DNA of 64,000 nucleotides from Daphnia pulex (Eukaryota > Arthropoda > Branchiopoda > Diplostraca > Daphniidae). A program made the position numbers and the translations under genes. The stretch lies in contig NC_060022.1 of NCBI RefSeq assembly GCF_021134715.1, positions 3,291,001 to 3,355,000 of the forward strand, written 5' to 3'. Below the pieces are notes generated by a model. That model made no database searches and was not told where the DNA came from. It was given only the letters and a program-made list of their open reading frames with translations. This document shows positions 25,130 to 37,671 of this stretch, piece by piece; position 1 is the first letter of the stretch; every line of letters starts with the position of its first letter.

Positions 25130-26195
25130 TTAAATAAGCTTTGTTGCTTGCTTCAACTTACGATCGATAAAATAAGGATGTCTACGCGGGGAATTCGATT
25201 TTCCTGAATTGTAAAAGAATTTCTTTACAGAAACTGCTTGATTTTCTTGTTCTTCTGTGTCTTCCCATTCTACTGTGACACCTTTGGTTTTCAAGATCTG
25301 CTCAGATGTGGACCAAGAAAATCTTACAAGTTGAGGGAAACCAAAAACCACATCAATATTCTGAGCCAAAAACTTTTTTGTAGTAGGATCTGCAACACAG
25401 AGATCAATCGTTTTCATAATTGTATAATTATTATTTATTATAGGATGTGTCAAATTTATTACCTCCTGGGTAGCCACTTCCCCATTTTAGTTCTTGGTTT
25501 TCTGCTTTTAAACTGATGAATGGAGACTCTTTGAATTTCCAAGTTGACAGTGCCTTATCACGAGCAACTTTTGCACAAATACTAGCAGCACTGACAACTG
25601 GAAAGAGAGAGTCAGCCTTTTTGGAAACAGTTATTTTGATACCTGGAAAAAGAGCTGAGAGCTTGGCTTGATACTTCTCTGGTGGACCTACAGTGTCGAC
25701 AAAGACTGAAGTGATGTTTGCTTCTAGGCTAAGTGCTTTCCTGATAAGGCCAATTGCCGAATCATGAGACACTTCATTCAGACTGTGTTTGAGCCTTTTG
25801 AACATGTTATTGCAGATGGAATTGGGTGAGATTACTTCTACAGCCCATCCTACAAAGTCTTGAAGTGAATCTAATTTTCCAAATAGTTTCTCACGCTGTT
25901 CCTCTGTCAGTGTTTTTGAATCAGCACATCCAATAGCTTTCAACTCCTCTGCTCGAGATTCAGGGCAATATGTTATTCCATACACCATGGGACCTTGAAA
26001 TAATTAAATACTTAACCATTACCATTGCTACAAAATGGTGTTTGTGTAAAGTTAAAAGTTACCCAGAACTGGCCCTCTGCCTGCTTCATCGATTCCTAAA
26101 GCACACGGTTGTTTTCGACAAACATCAGGTACTTTTGACACGATTGTGATATTTCTGTGGTTATTATCAGAAAATGCTTGTAAACCTTCATCCAT
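25130..26195 (-). CDS. RNASEH2A: Ribonuclease H2 catalytic subunit A
   Basis: Nuclear type-2 RNase H that cleaves RNA in RNA-DNA hybrids and removes single ribonucleotides from DNA; works with RNASEH2B and C, which are not in this window. 307 aa (human 299). Minus-strand exons: 26195-26063, 25993-25463, 25389-25130. The signature [17 protein letters not shown] carries D36 and E37; further acidic active-site residues are D144 (VFVDTVGPP) and D172 ([14 protein letters not shown]), so the tetrad is intact. ADSKTL and GSGYPGDPTT are also family blocks. The C terminus is the usual basic tail. It is divergent from the ASRGL1-like gene, with 619 bp between start codons, probably a shared promoter region. 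Confidence 0.96.
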
Positions 26196-26814
26196 AGTGA
26201 AACCAGTGAAACTTCGATTATGTTTATCTGTTGTAAAGTGGCAGAGCCTGAAGTGTTGTTAACTCAACAACTGCAAAAAATTTTTTGGCGGCAAAATTAA
26301 TTTCGTCGGTTTTAAACGCAATGTTGTCAGTTTTCACTATACTACTACCATTTTCTTATCTTGGAAGTTGGAAAAATCCGATAAATTTCTCCATTACTAG
26401 TTTACTTACCGTTATCCCGTCTTCACCAGCAATACAAAGGCAAAAACAAGAAGTCAAGTAATCAAGTAATTGAAGTCAATCACTTAGTTGACTTGTTGTT
26501 TGTTTGCTGGCCAAATAGAGGGTTTCTCTCTGGCCAAACAGAGGGCTTCTACTTCTAGCCTTCTAGACTATCTTGTATCTTCAGTCACAGAGTCAATGAA
26601 CACGGTTGATAACACACTTACTTATAGGTCAATGACCGTCTTCTTGATTTGCTATTTAGGCGACAGTTGAAAGGGGCGAAACTGTCAGTTTCCAAGACGG
26701 TCTGTAAAAATAGTTTTGTTTCATATTCAGTACGTCTTGGGACTAGTAATTTCTTTCCAGATTCCAGCACATTATACATCGAAAAGAGTCTCTGTTGACT
26801 GCGTGTTTAAAGCC

Positions 26815-27948
26815 ATGATTGATCCAGTGATACTTGTGCATGGCGGAGCCGGAGACATCCCTGAATGGCGAGTTCCGCTAAAGTTGCATGGTGTTCGAAA
26901 AGCTGCCAGAGCTGGATATGTCAGTTTGTCAAAGGATGAATGCTCCGCGTTGGATGCTGTAGAAGCTGCCGTTAAAGTAATGGAGGACGACGAAGCCTTC
27001 AATGCGGGTACAAATACTGCCATACTGTATCATTAAATGTATACTAAAAATAACGTAGGTTTTCTTGTACTATTCAAAAGGTAAAGGATCCGTTCTAACG
27101 ATTAAAGGAACGATTGAAATGGATGCCATAATCATGGAAGGAAAAAACTTGAAAACAGGTACGAATTTAGCTATACCATCTCTATTAACAAAGAACTTAT
27201 GGAATATCTAAATATTGTACACAAAAAAGGTGCTGTTGCTGGTTTAAGTAATGTTTCCAATCCGGTCACAGTTGCTAGACTCGTGATGGATAGCACACCT
27301 CACATTTTTCTAGCTGGCCCAGGTGCTAATTCATTTGCTCGGGAAAAAGGAGTACCGTTTGCATCTGACGACGAATTAATTACAGACTTTGCTCGTGAGG
27401 CGCTGGATGATTTTATCCATGGCAGAGGAGAAGCTACCAGTGAACTTGGGTTATTCTTTTACCTTTCTAAAATTCAGTTTTGAAGAGTGTACATAAATAA
27501 ATTTAGCCAGGAAAGCAAACATGGGACTGTTGGAGCGGTAGCGATAGATCGCTATGGCCGTATGGCTTGCGCAACATCGACTGGAGGAATGACCGGCAAA
27601 CTTCCAGGAAGAGTTGGAGATACTCCACTTGTCGGAGCTGGAGGATATTGTGATGACGCTGGAGGGGCTTCATCTGCAACAGGTCACGGGGAATCAATCG
27701 CCAAAGTATGTCTATGTCATCATATAATTGGATTAATGCAATCTGGTTTGGGTCCGAAAGAGGCAACACAACGTGCTCTAACAAACATGCAAAATAGAAC
27801 TGGAGGAACCGCTGGGGCGATAACTCTTTCAAATAAAGGTCAAGTAGGTATACATTTCAATTCCAAGCGTATGGCTTGGGCGTACGTAAGAAATGGAGAA
27901 GTCCATTCCGGAATTAATCCAGATGAAGATGAAATTGAATTACTTTGA
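26815..27948 (+). CDS. ASRGL1: Isoaspartyl peptidase/L-asparaginase (ASRGL1-type Ntn hydrolase)
   Basis: Plant-type asparaginase that hydrolyses L-asparagine and isoaspartyl dipeptides after autocleavage. 310 aa (human 308). Exons: 26815-27007, 27081-27158, 27230-27449, 27507-27948. VILVHGGAG opens the protein. The autoprocessing nucleophile is T171 in KHGTVGAVA, followed by STGGMTGK, GRVGDTPLVGAGGYCDD and TGHGES, so the active site is complete. The exon 3 donor is taken after CTTGG at 27449 because it alone restores frame into the nucleophile exon. An acceptor (tttccag) lies before the first coding exon, so a 5' UTR exon is likely; the ATG at 26815 matches the usual start better than the upstream in-frame ATG at 26716. 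AATAAA at 27968-27973 is the likely poly(A) signal. Confidence 0.95.
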
Positions 27949-27967
27949 ATACGTGCAATATGAGAAT

Positions 27968-27973
27968 AATAAA
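27968..27973 (+). terminator. Poly(A) signal, ASRGL1-like gene
   Basis: Canonical AATAAA 20 nt after the stop codon. Confidence 0.6.
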
Positions 27974-28151
27974 CTGGTGTAGACTAAATATAACAGTGTC
28001 ATGAATTGCAAAATGAATTTGGATGGAAATAAATGGCTACACATCATTCCTTATGCTAAATTATTGACAATACAATCCTTCAAAAATAATTTGGATTTAC
28101 AATTTTGCATTGAGATTCAGAAAAAGTTCAAACATGACTACGAAATATCAT

Positions 28152-28445
28152 TCACACATTTTTGAAAAAAAAACGTTGAAGAAAATTTTTTGCATCAGTG
28201 AAAAAAGTTTTTTCATTCGACAATGACCTAGCAGCTTTGGCTACTGCATCTCGTTTTCTCTTTTCCCTCTTTCGTCTATTAGTTCTTTGGTTGACGCGCT
28301 GTTTTCTAGTCAGTCGTTGAGGGTTAGTTTCATTAGATTGCTGATCTAATAACTGAACATTTTGAAGCCCGGAGGTAATTAGAGTTAGCCCGGTACGTCC
28401 TTCAGCCTCTTCCTCAATGACAGGATGTGATGTCATCGGCGACAT
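28152..28445 (-). CDS. Hypothetical 97-aa basic protein
   Basis: Intact ORF from ATG 28445. The first 45 residues are mixed and acidic; a strongly basic helix follows (NQRTNRRKREKRKRDAVAKA), then a Phe-rich end. It is predicted soluble, perhaps nuclear or nucleolar from the basic cluster. I do not recognise the family. An acceptor-like CATAG lies just upstream of the ATG, and the degenerate LMBRD2 copy begins about 46 bp beyond the ATG on the same strand. Splicing the copy's exon 9 donor to that acceptor would keep the reading frame (V-K-A-M-S-P), so it could be the last exon of a chimeric gene; equally it may be an independent small gene or not expressed. Confidence 0.4.
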   Translation of the reverse strand: MSPMTSHPVIEEEAEGRTGLTLITSGLQNVQLLDQQSNETNPQRLTRKQRVNQRTNRRKREKRKRDAVAKAARSLSNEKTFFTDAKNFLQRFFFKNV

Positions 28446-28491
28446 TGCTTTGACTATGGCGGAAACGTTGTATCAAAATAGCGTTCACAGT

Positions 28492-29003
28492 ACGTCGTGA
28501 TGAATTGTGCTTATTCTTTACCTCCAGTTTCACGAATGCGCTCGGCTCGAGAGGAACTGCTGGCAACTTCGACATTTCGACGTCGGGATTCATTATCTTC
28601 AGCTCTCTGACGCCTCCGCTTCTCTACAACAGTTTAAAAATGATTTTGAGCCAACAAACGAAACGAGTGAATTCGTGAATCCCAGCTAGTTTTACCCCGT
28701 TTGATAAGCTCTCTTCCTTCGTTAGACAGATCGACCGTAATATCATCTTCGCCGTCTACAAATTGCTGGAATCCGAGGAAGGAAAGAAAACGAACTCCCA
28801 ATACGAAGTAAGTGGCCGCCAGACATAGTCCAAAAAAAATGGCCATGGGGAAGTAGATGTTGAAACCGTCCGAAATGTGCAACACATCCATGTGCCCCAT
28901 AATCTGAAGCGAAACGAAGGGGAGATTTACTTGAACGAAACAAAAACTTAAAGGAAGAGTCCTTATCTTAACGGGCTTATACTTACTTTTGTGTAATAGG
29001 TTT
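28492..29003 (-). pseudogene. Partial genomic duplicate of LMBRD2 (exons 8-9 region)
   Basis: This 512-bp segment matches 16899-17404 at roughly 92% by eye, in the same orientation. It spans the 3' edge of intron 9's donor side, exon 9, intron 8, exon 8, intron 7 and about 17 nt of exon 7. Introns are retained, so it arose by DNA duplication and not from a retrotransposed mRNA. It lies about 9.2 kb upstream of the parent gene's start. The exon 8 copy reads MGHMDVL...[11 protein letters not shown] and carries one 3-nt loss plus insertions that restore frame, leaving the frame open; the splice donors and acceptor are kept. It lacks exons 1-7 and 10 of LMBRD2, so it cannot encode the full protein. 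Confidence 0.85.
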
Positions 29004-29241
29004 GATGCATTATGTTTGAGTGCTGTTTGAGTGCGATAGATTTGCTCCGTGACCGGTTTGTTCGTCGTCCTCGAACAGACTAAAGAGTAGCAGACGAACT
29101 GTCCAAGAGTCCAACAATTCGAAGATCTTTTCCATTCGGTGGTTTTCTTTGTTATTCTTCTTGAAAATCGTAAATTATTAAGACGATTTCCTCAATAAAC
29201 ATTTAAAGTTTAAATTTAAAGTCCATAGTAGAATTTTGACA

Positions 29242-30428
29242 ATGGGGACCAAAAGTTATGTAGGTCATTTATCTAAAGAAATTGCCTGTAAACAAGGAGC
29301 AGTCAGGGCAGTCCGATTTAACGGTAAATATTTTCATATTTATAAACGAATAATGTATAAAACAGTTACAAATTCATGCATCTTTTTTATATAGTTGAAG
29401 GTGAATATTGCCTAACATGTGGATCAGATAAAAGTGTGAAATTGTGGAATCCTTATCGGGGAGCCCTTTTGAAAACTTATTCTGGTCATGGGTATGAAGT
29501 ATTGGATGCCCAGAGTAGCTGTGATAGTAGGTAAAATTAAATTGGCTATTTTATTTTAGTTTGAATCCCTTTTTCATTAATTGTATTTTTCTAGTCATAT
29601 AGTCTCTTGTGGAATGGATAAAACTATTATACTATGGGATGTGTCAACTGGACAATCTTTACGTAAATATCGTGGACATCTGGGAACAGTAAACTGTGTA
29701 AAGTTTAATGAAGATTCATCTGTTGCTATTTCTGGCAGTGTTGACACCTCTATCAGATGTTGGGATTGCAGATCAAAGAAACCAGAAGCATTCCAGATCA
29801 TGCAAGAAGCCAAAGATAGCGTAAGCTCTGTTCAAGTCACTGATCATGAAATTCTAACTGGATCACTAGATGGCCAAATCAGGAGGTATGATGTTCGGAA
29901 CGGAGAAATGATTGCTGATGAAATGGCTCGTAAGTATGCATATTCAAAAAGTGTGGTGCTGCATTAGTAATAAATTGTGTTGGTTTTTACTAGATCCCAT
30001 AACTTCAGTATGGTTTACTCGTGACGGCCAAGGATTGCTCGTGTCATGCCTGGACAGCACTCTCCGTTTAATTGATAAGGACACCGGTGAATTGTTACAA
30101 GAGTAATTCTATATTTTCTCAACTGTCTGTAATTTCTAGTTACAAATAATAATCCGTAATATTCTTCATCAGGTACACTGGACACGTCAACACGGAATAC
30201 AAAATCGATTGCTGTCTTGATCACACAGATAACTTCGTAATATCTGGTTCGGAAGACGGTACAGTTTACATTTGGTCTTTAGTTGAAGGCCAGTTAGTAG
30301 CGAGACTGGAGCACGTTGGTTCAAAAGTTGTTCATTCATTGTCCCCGCATCCATCCCAAGAGTGGTTACTAACTGCTGCTCAGAATAGTATTTATTTGTG
30401 GAAAGACCAACCTGACGAAGACGAGTAA
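29242..30428 (+). CDS. WDR83: WD repeat domain-containing protein 83 (MORG1)
   Basis: Seven-bladed WD40 scaffold, 305 aa (human 315). Exons: 29242-29323, 29395-29530, 29595-29929, 29994-30102, 30173-30428, all in frame. Conserved blocks: GAVRAVRFNVEGEYCLTCGS near the start, YSGHGYEVLDA, SGSVDTSIRCWDCRS, DHEILTGSLDG, LDSTLRLIDKDTGELL, and SGSEDGTVYIW, typical of WDR83. The mammalian protein scaffolds ERK/MAPK components and associates with the spliceosomal C complex. It starts directly after a short A/T-rich promoter region and is on the opposite strand from the LMBRD2 fragment. AATAAA at 30477-30482 is the likely poly(A) signal. Confidence 0.95.
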
Positions 30429-30476
30429 TTTTATTGTGTTATGCTAGTCCGGTATTGCGTCATTGCGTCATTGTTT

Positions 30477-30482
30477 AATAAA
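30477..30482 (+). terminator. Poly(A) signal, WDR83
   Basis: Canonical AATAAA about 50 nt past the stop. Confidence 0.6.
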
Positions 30483-30679
30483 ATGTATCTCATGCTCAAA
30501 TTCCATTTGACGTCGAATTGTTTTATGCACCCAAATACGTAGCTGGTATCGCAACAATGTTGTGATGAGTTGACTTCCACCCCCGACAAAAAGTGTTGTG
30601 GGAATTTTGATGACGCATTACGCAACAACCCCACATTATTCATGATCCAAACCCGACTAAGCTTGTTTTACCGTTGGAA

Positions 30680-30696
30680 CCCCCCCCCCCCCCCCC
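30680..30696. repeat. Poly(C) tract, 17 nt
   Basis: Seventeen consecutive C residues, 250 bp past WDR83. Probably length-unstable and prone to sequencing error. Confidence 0.9.
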
Positions 30697-33294
30697 GTCC
30701 GGTTATTATTCAGAGTAGGTTAGAAATATGTCACATATTCGATTCTAAACGCTAAAAAGATAAATCTTTTGCATGACTTATTCCTACGCATATTATAGAT
30801 TTACAATGGCAGCCATTTTACTCATCTCCAATTGCAGCTACTTTTGTCATGCAGTGGGAGTTGTTCAACAGGAGCGCTATTACAATCTGCACATGGCGTG
30901 ATTTGACACGATAATGGACCACGGAAGAAGGGAGATGCGTGAGGTTGGTAACCTCTTATTGTGGGCAAAGTCGTCGATCATTATACCTTGACAGCCACGC
31001 GTGTATCAAAAATGGGAAAAAAAGCGGTGTATGTGAAAGATACGACAGAATTTCCCTTGCAGGCAGGAACGCACTCTTAAGAGAAACGAGGCAGGAAGTG
31101 ATGGCTAGGAAGATATGCTACGTATATAACAACAATCGACCTGGAAAAGGACAACGACCTCCATTTGTGTACAGTACTATATAGTGTAAATCGTTTTGAC
31201 GAAGAGCGGTCAGTTACCTTGGTTGTCAATCTTTCTTTCGATTTCAACACTCGAGTTCCCAGCAGTCCAATTAAAAAAAGGAATAAGCCGGGGGAAAGAA
31301 ATATACTGGATTCATTTAGTATTAGTTGCCAGCCTAGCTGGTTACCGTTATATTCCAAGTCGACCATCGAACAATAAAAGACAATTATCCGAGTCATTAT
31401 ACGCATGGAGGCAGAGCAATGATGGATGACATTGCATGATGCCCTTTTATTTTAAAACACTATGGTGACGAAATTCAAGTATTAAACTACTTTGTTTTCG
31501 TTGTTCACTTATATCAACCAAGCACTGGAAGAGTGACTATTTCCAGTTTACGAAACGAATTTTCTTGTTCACGTAACATTTGTGTAGCATTTCAATATTT
31601 AGACAAGTACTGGTTAGAGAAAACGTTAGGCCGCGTACAGTTGGTTGAAAGCAGGAGAAAGTGTTCATCAATCTCCCTACTACTACGAAGTTTCTCTAAT
31701 AGACCGTTTGTCCGTTTCTACTCTGAATTAACATGTTTTGTGTTAGCCAACCAATTACGAACCAACGGTGGACATCATCGTAAAAGAAAGATAAATACGG
31801 AAATATAACGTCTATATAAGTGAAAGAGGGCCGGGGGTTGAAAGTCCGAAGGATATAACTTTCCGTTTCGAACGCGGCGCCAAAGAGTCGCCATGCATCG
31901 TTGTATATTCAGCGTCAGGGTCTTAAACTGTGTGTGTTTTCTTTGCCGATAGGTAAAACCAAAAGGAAAATATAGTAGAAAAGAGTTTCTAAGGGGGGGG
32001 ATAAAAGTTTATATAAACCTTTCTTTTTACTTGTGAAGGAAAACCTTCAGGAGAAAAGAGAAAGGAGTTGTGAAAATACGTAGACCTTTACTATTTGGTT
32101 AACGAGTTATATAGAGTTAGGTAAAAGAAGAATAGGGAAGAGGGGGGGAGTGTGGGAGGGGGGCAAAAACTTGGCGGAGAAAAGGAAGATTTAAACCCCT
32201 TCACTTTCCCCGTGTGTCGGTCACTTTCACCTCGTTTAAATCCTTAAATTTTTCTTTCTCCGCCTTAATTTGAACGATTCCTCCCCATTCTTCTTCCACG
32301 GACTCCCTTCTGCTCTTTTCAAGTTACAAAAATTTCCCTCGGACCACTAAAGTCTAAAAAGAAAGAAAAATCAAAGTGGGGATGAGCGATTTTCTAATGA
32401 AATTTTCTTTGAAACGACCGCCAATGCGCAATGTCTGGGAGCGGAGAGAACTGCAAGCTGATGAGCGTTTAACGTTGGGAAAAGTGACAGCCGAAAAACC
32501 GCACGAAATGGCGATTTGTTTATAAAAATAAAGGAGAAACAAATGGCAAAATTAACACCATCTCAAATCAGTTTTAACTTTTAAATCTTTCTTTTTTTTT
32601 TAGCTTTCTCGGAAGATATATGGTGACAGCAGGAGGTAAATGAGGGGAGGAAACAAAGCAGCAATTCGTTTAAAAGTCTTTTTCGACGCTACATGTTCAC
32701 TTGACAGCACCGCCCTGCTGTTTAGATATTTACCCCATTATAACCCAAACATAGTTTCTTTCTCTTTTTCTCACCGTTAGTGAAAGTGAGGTTATTTTTC
32801 TTCCGATTTTTCGAAAGTGAAAAGGACACACAAACATTTTATGTACACGCTTGCGGCGAGAGCAGCAGTACTGCCGGTCGACACAAGTTCTTTCTCTCGT
32901 ATTCAAATTTCAATTGAAACCGAAAATCTGACCGCAGTCGTATTACATTATATACCATCGGTATAGTAACGTATTTGCCGACACATATATTACGCCTGAC
33001 TGGTCTTTGGCACTTGAGTGCTGGTATCGGTTAAAATTCCACTAACTGTATATAATGTTTCTATATACTACATTCGTCGATTTAAATGTTGGATTATTAC
33101 CGCCTTACGCCTTGATATGATGACGAAGCTATTTTTACATTCAAATAATTTGTGTCGCCAGCGCTGGAAATAGAAGACCTAACTGTATGTTTGTTTGGTT
33201 TTGTTTACCGCGACTTGATTGAACCGGACTGCTTGAAACAGTCCGGTCAACGATCCCTTTCTCCCCTTTATTTCTGAGTGTATAACCCCCCGGA

Positions 33295-33309
33295 AATAAT
33301 AATAATAAT
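33295..33309. repeat. (AAT)n tract next to CTG-rich run
   Basis: Five AAT/TAA units, directly followed by several CTG/CTT triplets to about 33330. Non-coding. Confidence 0.7.
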
Positions 33310-36300
33310 CAGCTGCTGCTGCTTCTGCTGGTCTCACGATTTATTCGGTTCGTCGAGATAGCGGGAAACGAACGAAAGCAACGGTCAACTCGTCAAGGAA
33401 GCGTGATTTCTTCTTTATAAGAAAACAAAACTTGCAGAACAACAACTCAAAAGAAAGACCACGTCCTTAGCGCGATTTTCTCCAGTTGTTTTGATCTTCA
33501 TCTTTCGGTTCTTTCACATCGAAATACTTAATCTACCACTTTCCCTGTGTTTCTATATAGTCAACGCATGGGTAAATTGAGCGATAAGGGGCTTCCATAT
33601 GCGATGCGTACTCTACGGCGAGTAAATTGTCCGCTATGTACCGAATCCTAATAGCGGGTTTTGTTTTCTATTTCTTTCCCTTTTTTCTTTCTTTCTTATT
33701 ACAAACGGACGCAGTTGGTGGGCCGATATCGTTGGATGATTCGAATTCTCATCAGCTGCTGTTGAACGCGATATTATTAACACGAGTTAGAGAAACCGAA
33801 TCTAAATGGTCAACAGAGAATATCTATACACACAGGCCGGTAGTAATCACGAAATGGATAGAAAGTTTGGTTGAAATGAAAAGTACGCAACCCAGGAAGC
33901 GGACGAGTGTGTAGTGTTTGTCCAGCAGCTTTCGAAAATATAAAAAATCTCGCATCAATATAAAACGACAGAAATGTGAGTGAAAAAGAAAACGGGAAGC
34001 GACCATCTCTCTTTCACTTTATTGCACGCCGATCGTTTATTATGTCACGAAAAAACCCAAATAATAACTACAACTCATAGGCAAACAATGACAACAAGAA
34101 ACTTTCGATACGGGAATTTGGATCGCAATTTATACGACGGGAAGATGGCACAGATCGTCAAAGTGCCACTTTGTCCGCACGCCAAGAAATATAAAAACGA
34201 CACGGTTATTTGGCATCACCCCCTATATCTTGACATTATTTGTTAGATCCAACTTTCGATTGGTTATCATAACTTTTATACAGCCCGTCATAAAAACACT
34301 GTACATTTTGAAATATAGTGGGCAAATATTATTAGTTCATAATCAAAAACAAATGGCGCGAATTTTGAATGTGTCCATCTGGGATAGAAAATATATAATG
34401 GACGATTGAGCTGTCCGTTACTAGTGAAAGCTATCGGACACTTGTTACCTGATATAATAGAAACCTGTCTCTCTCCTCCTGCGGGACTGGTCCAGTAAAT
34501 TTGAAAAAAGAAACATGTACGCGCTGGCGGAGAAATAACCAAACTTTCCCCCCCAAAAAAAGAAGCGTCTCTCTGGCTTCCACGGTTGTTTATGTTGTTG
34601 GGTTCCTCCCGCTGTCGCCCGTTTTGGAACACGTGTTGTGCACGCATTTGACGAATTCGATTCACTAAATTATAATGCACTTGGTCTGAAATCACCGTGT
34701 CATTAAATCAAATCGGTGCGCCGTGTTTTTATTCAATCTGTTTTTTATTTTTCACGTTTTGAATTGAATGGCGGGAAACACACTACTTATATATAGGAGG
34801 ACCTGTTTTTTCCGATGTAACCAAACGATACCAAATTAAGTTAAGTGGAATTTCCAAGACTTGAATAATGAGGGCTCGACTCATTCATCGCCGTGAATAA
34901 AGATGGAAATGATTAGAGAAAACTGGAGAATAGAAGAATAAAGAAAGATGACCTACTGCGGGAGCGCTGACGGCAGCACTTAAAGTGGAACCAAAGAAAA
35001 CACCCTAGTCATATAGTGCTCCATTTAAATGACGATAAGAGATCCTTTTTCTCGTCAACTAAAAAACAAGAATAAAAATACAAAACACAAAGATTGAATA
35101 TAAAGAAACAGGAATTTATTATGTGTATCGAGGGACACGCCTTGTGTAATGTCTACAGGGCGGCACCGCGACTCGGACGTCAAACCCGCCGCGGTATACA
35201 TTAAGGTAATACGTTCCTTTTCGTGGCAGCGCACGCTGATGGTTTTTATATAATAAGAATATGCTGGGATATTGGCTGCTACCGTTCTACATTGACTTCC
35301 TCTTTCCGGTTTTTCTTCTTCTTTAACCAACAAAAGTTGCATTGGGTTTTTTTCTTAAAGAAAGTTGTTGAACCGCGGAATCATTGGTGAAAAAGATAAT
35401 CATCTTTGAATTCAATTCTTTGATGAATTTGATTGCTCGTTTTCATTGCGCTTTTTATTATGAGGAATCACACAAATTGATGTACCGCAAGGCAGTGTAT
35501 AGGATAGAGCCAGGGCAACCTGTTGCTGGGTATGTACACAGAGAAAAGTAAAGCGGGTCAACCAGGTACACACACACAACAAGAGAGCAAAAACGGCGCA
35601 CGCAGCAGCGACGGCCATGAACGAACGCCGATCTCGACGGTCAGACTTCCTATACTACAACTAGTAGAATTTCCTGAATGTTTGTCTTTCGATGTAGAAT
35701 CTCTTATCATTCCAGTCTTTTCCTTTGTTGTTTTCTTTATATTATTATCATTTCGTTTTTGTTATAGCTACCGAATCGCTTGGCCGCCACCGCGGGGAAT
35801 CTGACCTCGTTACAAATCACCGGGACGGTTATTAATTTTTTCGGGAAAAAAATCTTGAATTATATCACGCTCCTATGTATTAAAGGGCTTATCAAGTTCT
35901 ACTAGTATACGCAGCTCTTTGACACTTGTTGTTTCCTCATCGAAATCAAAACATGCAACAAGAAAAGAAAAACCCGTTTTGATTGTTTGTCAACATTTTT
36001 CGTTTCGGGATGGAAATTCAAATGAATGTTTCTGAAACGTCAACTTCTTTTCAAATTTTTCCTTCCATAAGAATGAATTGGATGGATTTAATGAGTTTTT
36101 CCTTTCAGAGTTTCAGGCATATGTGAACAGCAAGAAAATCCGCAATCATTCCAAGCGGTTCCAGTTGGCGACGTCCCATACATCCGATCGGAAATCTTTT
36201 CTCCGATTGCACACATTTTATGACTGCGGGAGAAAAAAAAAAGAAAATTCAAAACGTCAGTCAATTGTTTACTTATTCAATGAAGACTATTTCATTGTTG

Positions 36301-36888
36301 TCGACCTTATTTTAATTCTTTTTTTCGTTCATAAGGGGAGCGGACCTCGTAACACCTTTTTGTTATGAGCCAAGTAATAAGAACGAGACGACCTGAAGAT
36401 GTCACGACCCAATGAACGAATGATGCATTGCCGCAAGTCAGTCGAGTGGAACTGCTGCTGTTATCTTGGTCATCCTCAACACTATCTGGGAGAAACCATC
36501 ACGTTGTTTCTTTCGCTTTTTCCCGTCCGTTTTTTGGCGAAATTATTGGATCAGCTGGTGTCAAAATTCGTGTTGGTCTACAACTTTGTACTGAAGAATA
36601 ATGACTTGAACGCCGCTGTACAAAAATATGCAAATTGCGAAAAGGGAGAGAATGAATATCGTTAACCGACCCAATTTCTCTCCCATCCTCAAAGTTGAAA
36701 AACACCCGCACGATGGAAATCCATAATGGCGGCTAAAAATTAAAAACAAATTTAAATAAAGTCCAACCATTGAAATGCTATGAATACTTAATAAGCTGAA
36801 TTGAAATTAATCCTTACCTTTTTATTATTTGTTTTTCGCTGCTCTAATATTCAATTTGTATTTAAATTTTTTTCTGATTTAATCTCAA

Positions 36889-36960
36889 TTGGTGGTGGCA
36901 CAGCGGAATAATGTTTGATTGAAAATTTAACCGTTTCGGGTTCAACTCTCAAACGTCTAA
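36889..36960 (+). ncRNA. tRNA-like / SINE-head fragment with A- and B-box matches
   Basis: TGGCACAGCGG at 36896-36906 resembles the pol III A box, and GGGTTCAACTC at 36938-36948 resembles the B box, 31 nt between. Acceptor and T stems pair poorly, so this is not a functional tRNA. It could be a tRNA-derived SINE head, a tRNA pseudogene or coincidence. Confidence 0.25.
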
Positions 36961-37645
36961 AAAGTGATTGGCTAAGCAATAAAAAGGGGATGAGTAACAA
37001 AATCTTCCATTTTGATTTTGGAAAAAGGGGAAAGGGTAAGGAAAAAAAAAGATGGCCGTCGATTTGATAAAACAAAGACCTTGAGAAGGGGGTGACAAAA
37101 GGGTTGTATGCAAATAGCAGCCTAATACAGTCGTCTGCTGCTGCTGGCCACGCGTTCAATCATAGTCAGACCTATTGCCATGCCGGTCGTAAGCAAGAGT
37201 GTGTGTCCGATAGTTGTGATGCACATCAAATGAGGTTGGAAAAAAGAGAAAAGATGTTGGGGAAGAAAAGAAAAGAGGAGGAGCCTCTCGTCGGGTGGAC
37301 TGTGCCGTCGAGTTTTGTGCTGCCACAGCGCGGCCAAGACGAGCGGACACCTTGCGATCGAGTTGGCGGTGGACCGAAACTTTTGGGATCGTGTGTCCCG
37401 GTTTCACTCAACCGAACTCAGTTAAGCGCCGGCGCTGCTACCGTGCACTAGCATACCAAACAAACAGCAGGTCTTTTTATTAAATTTTTCTTTTAAGTCT
37501 CACATTTTTACTTGTTAAACACTCGAGTACAACTGTCGTAATTGTTATATCCTAGTAAAGAACAAACGTGCTTCTCCAAGGTGTCACCCACAGTTTTTCA
37601 ACCACCGAAAGTTTTTCTTGCCAAAAAAGGACCACAGTTCATCTC

Positions 37646-37671
37646 CAACAACAACAACAACAACAACAACA
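37646..37671. repeat. (CAA)n microsatellite
   Basis: About eight perfect CAA triplets. Non-coding. Confidence 0.9.

Noticed and set aside
34288-34695. 135-aa minus-strand ORF
   Set aside because: No recognisable motif, biased composition, no upstream or downstream exon.
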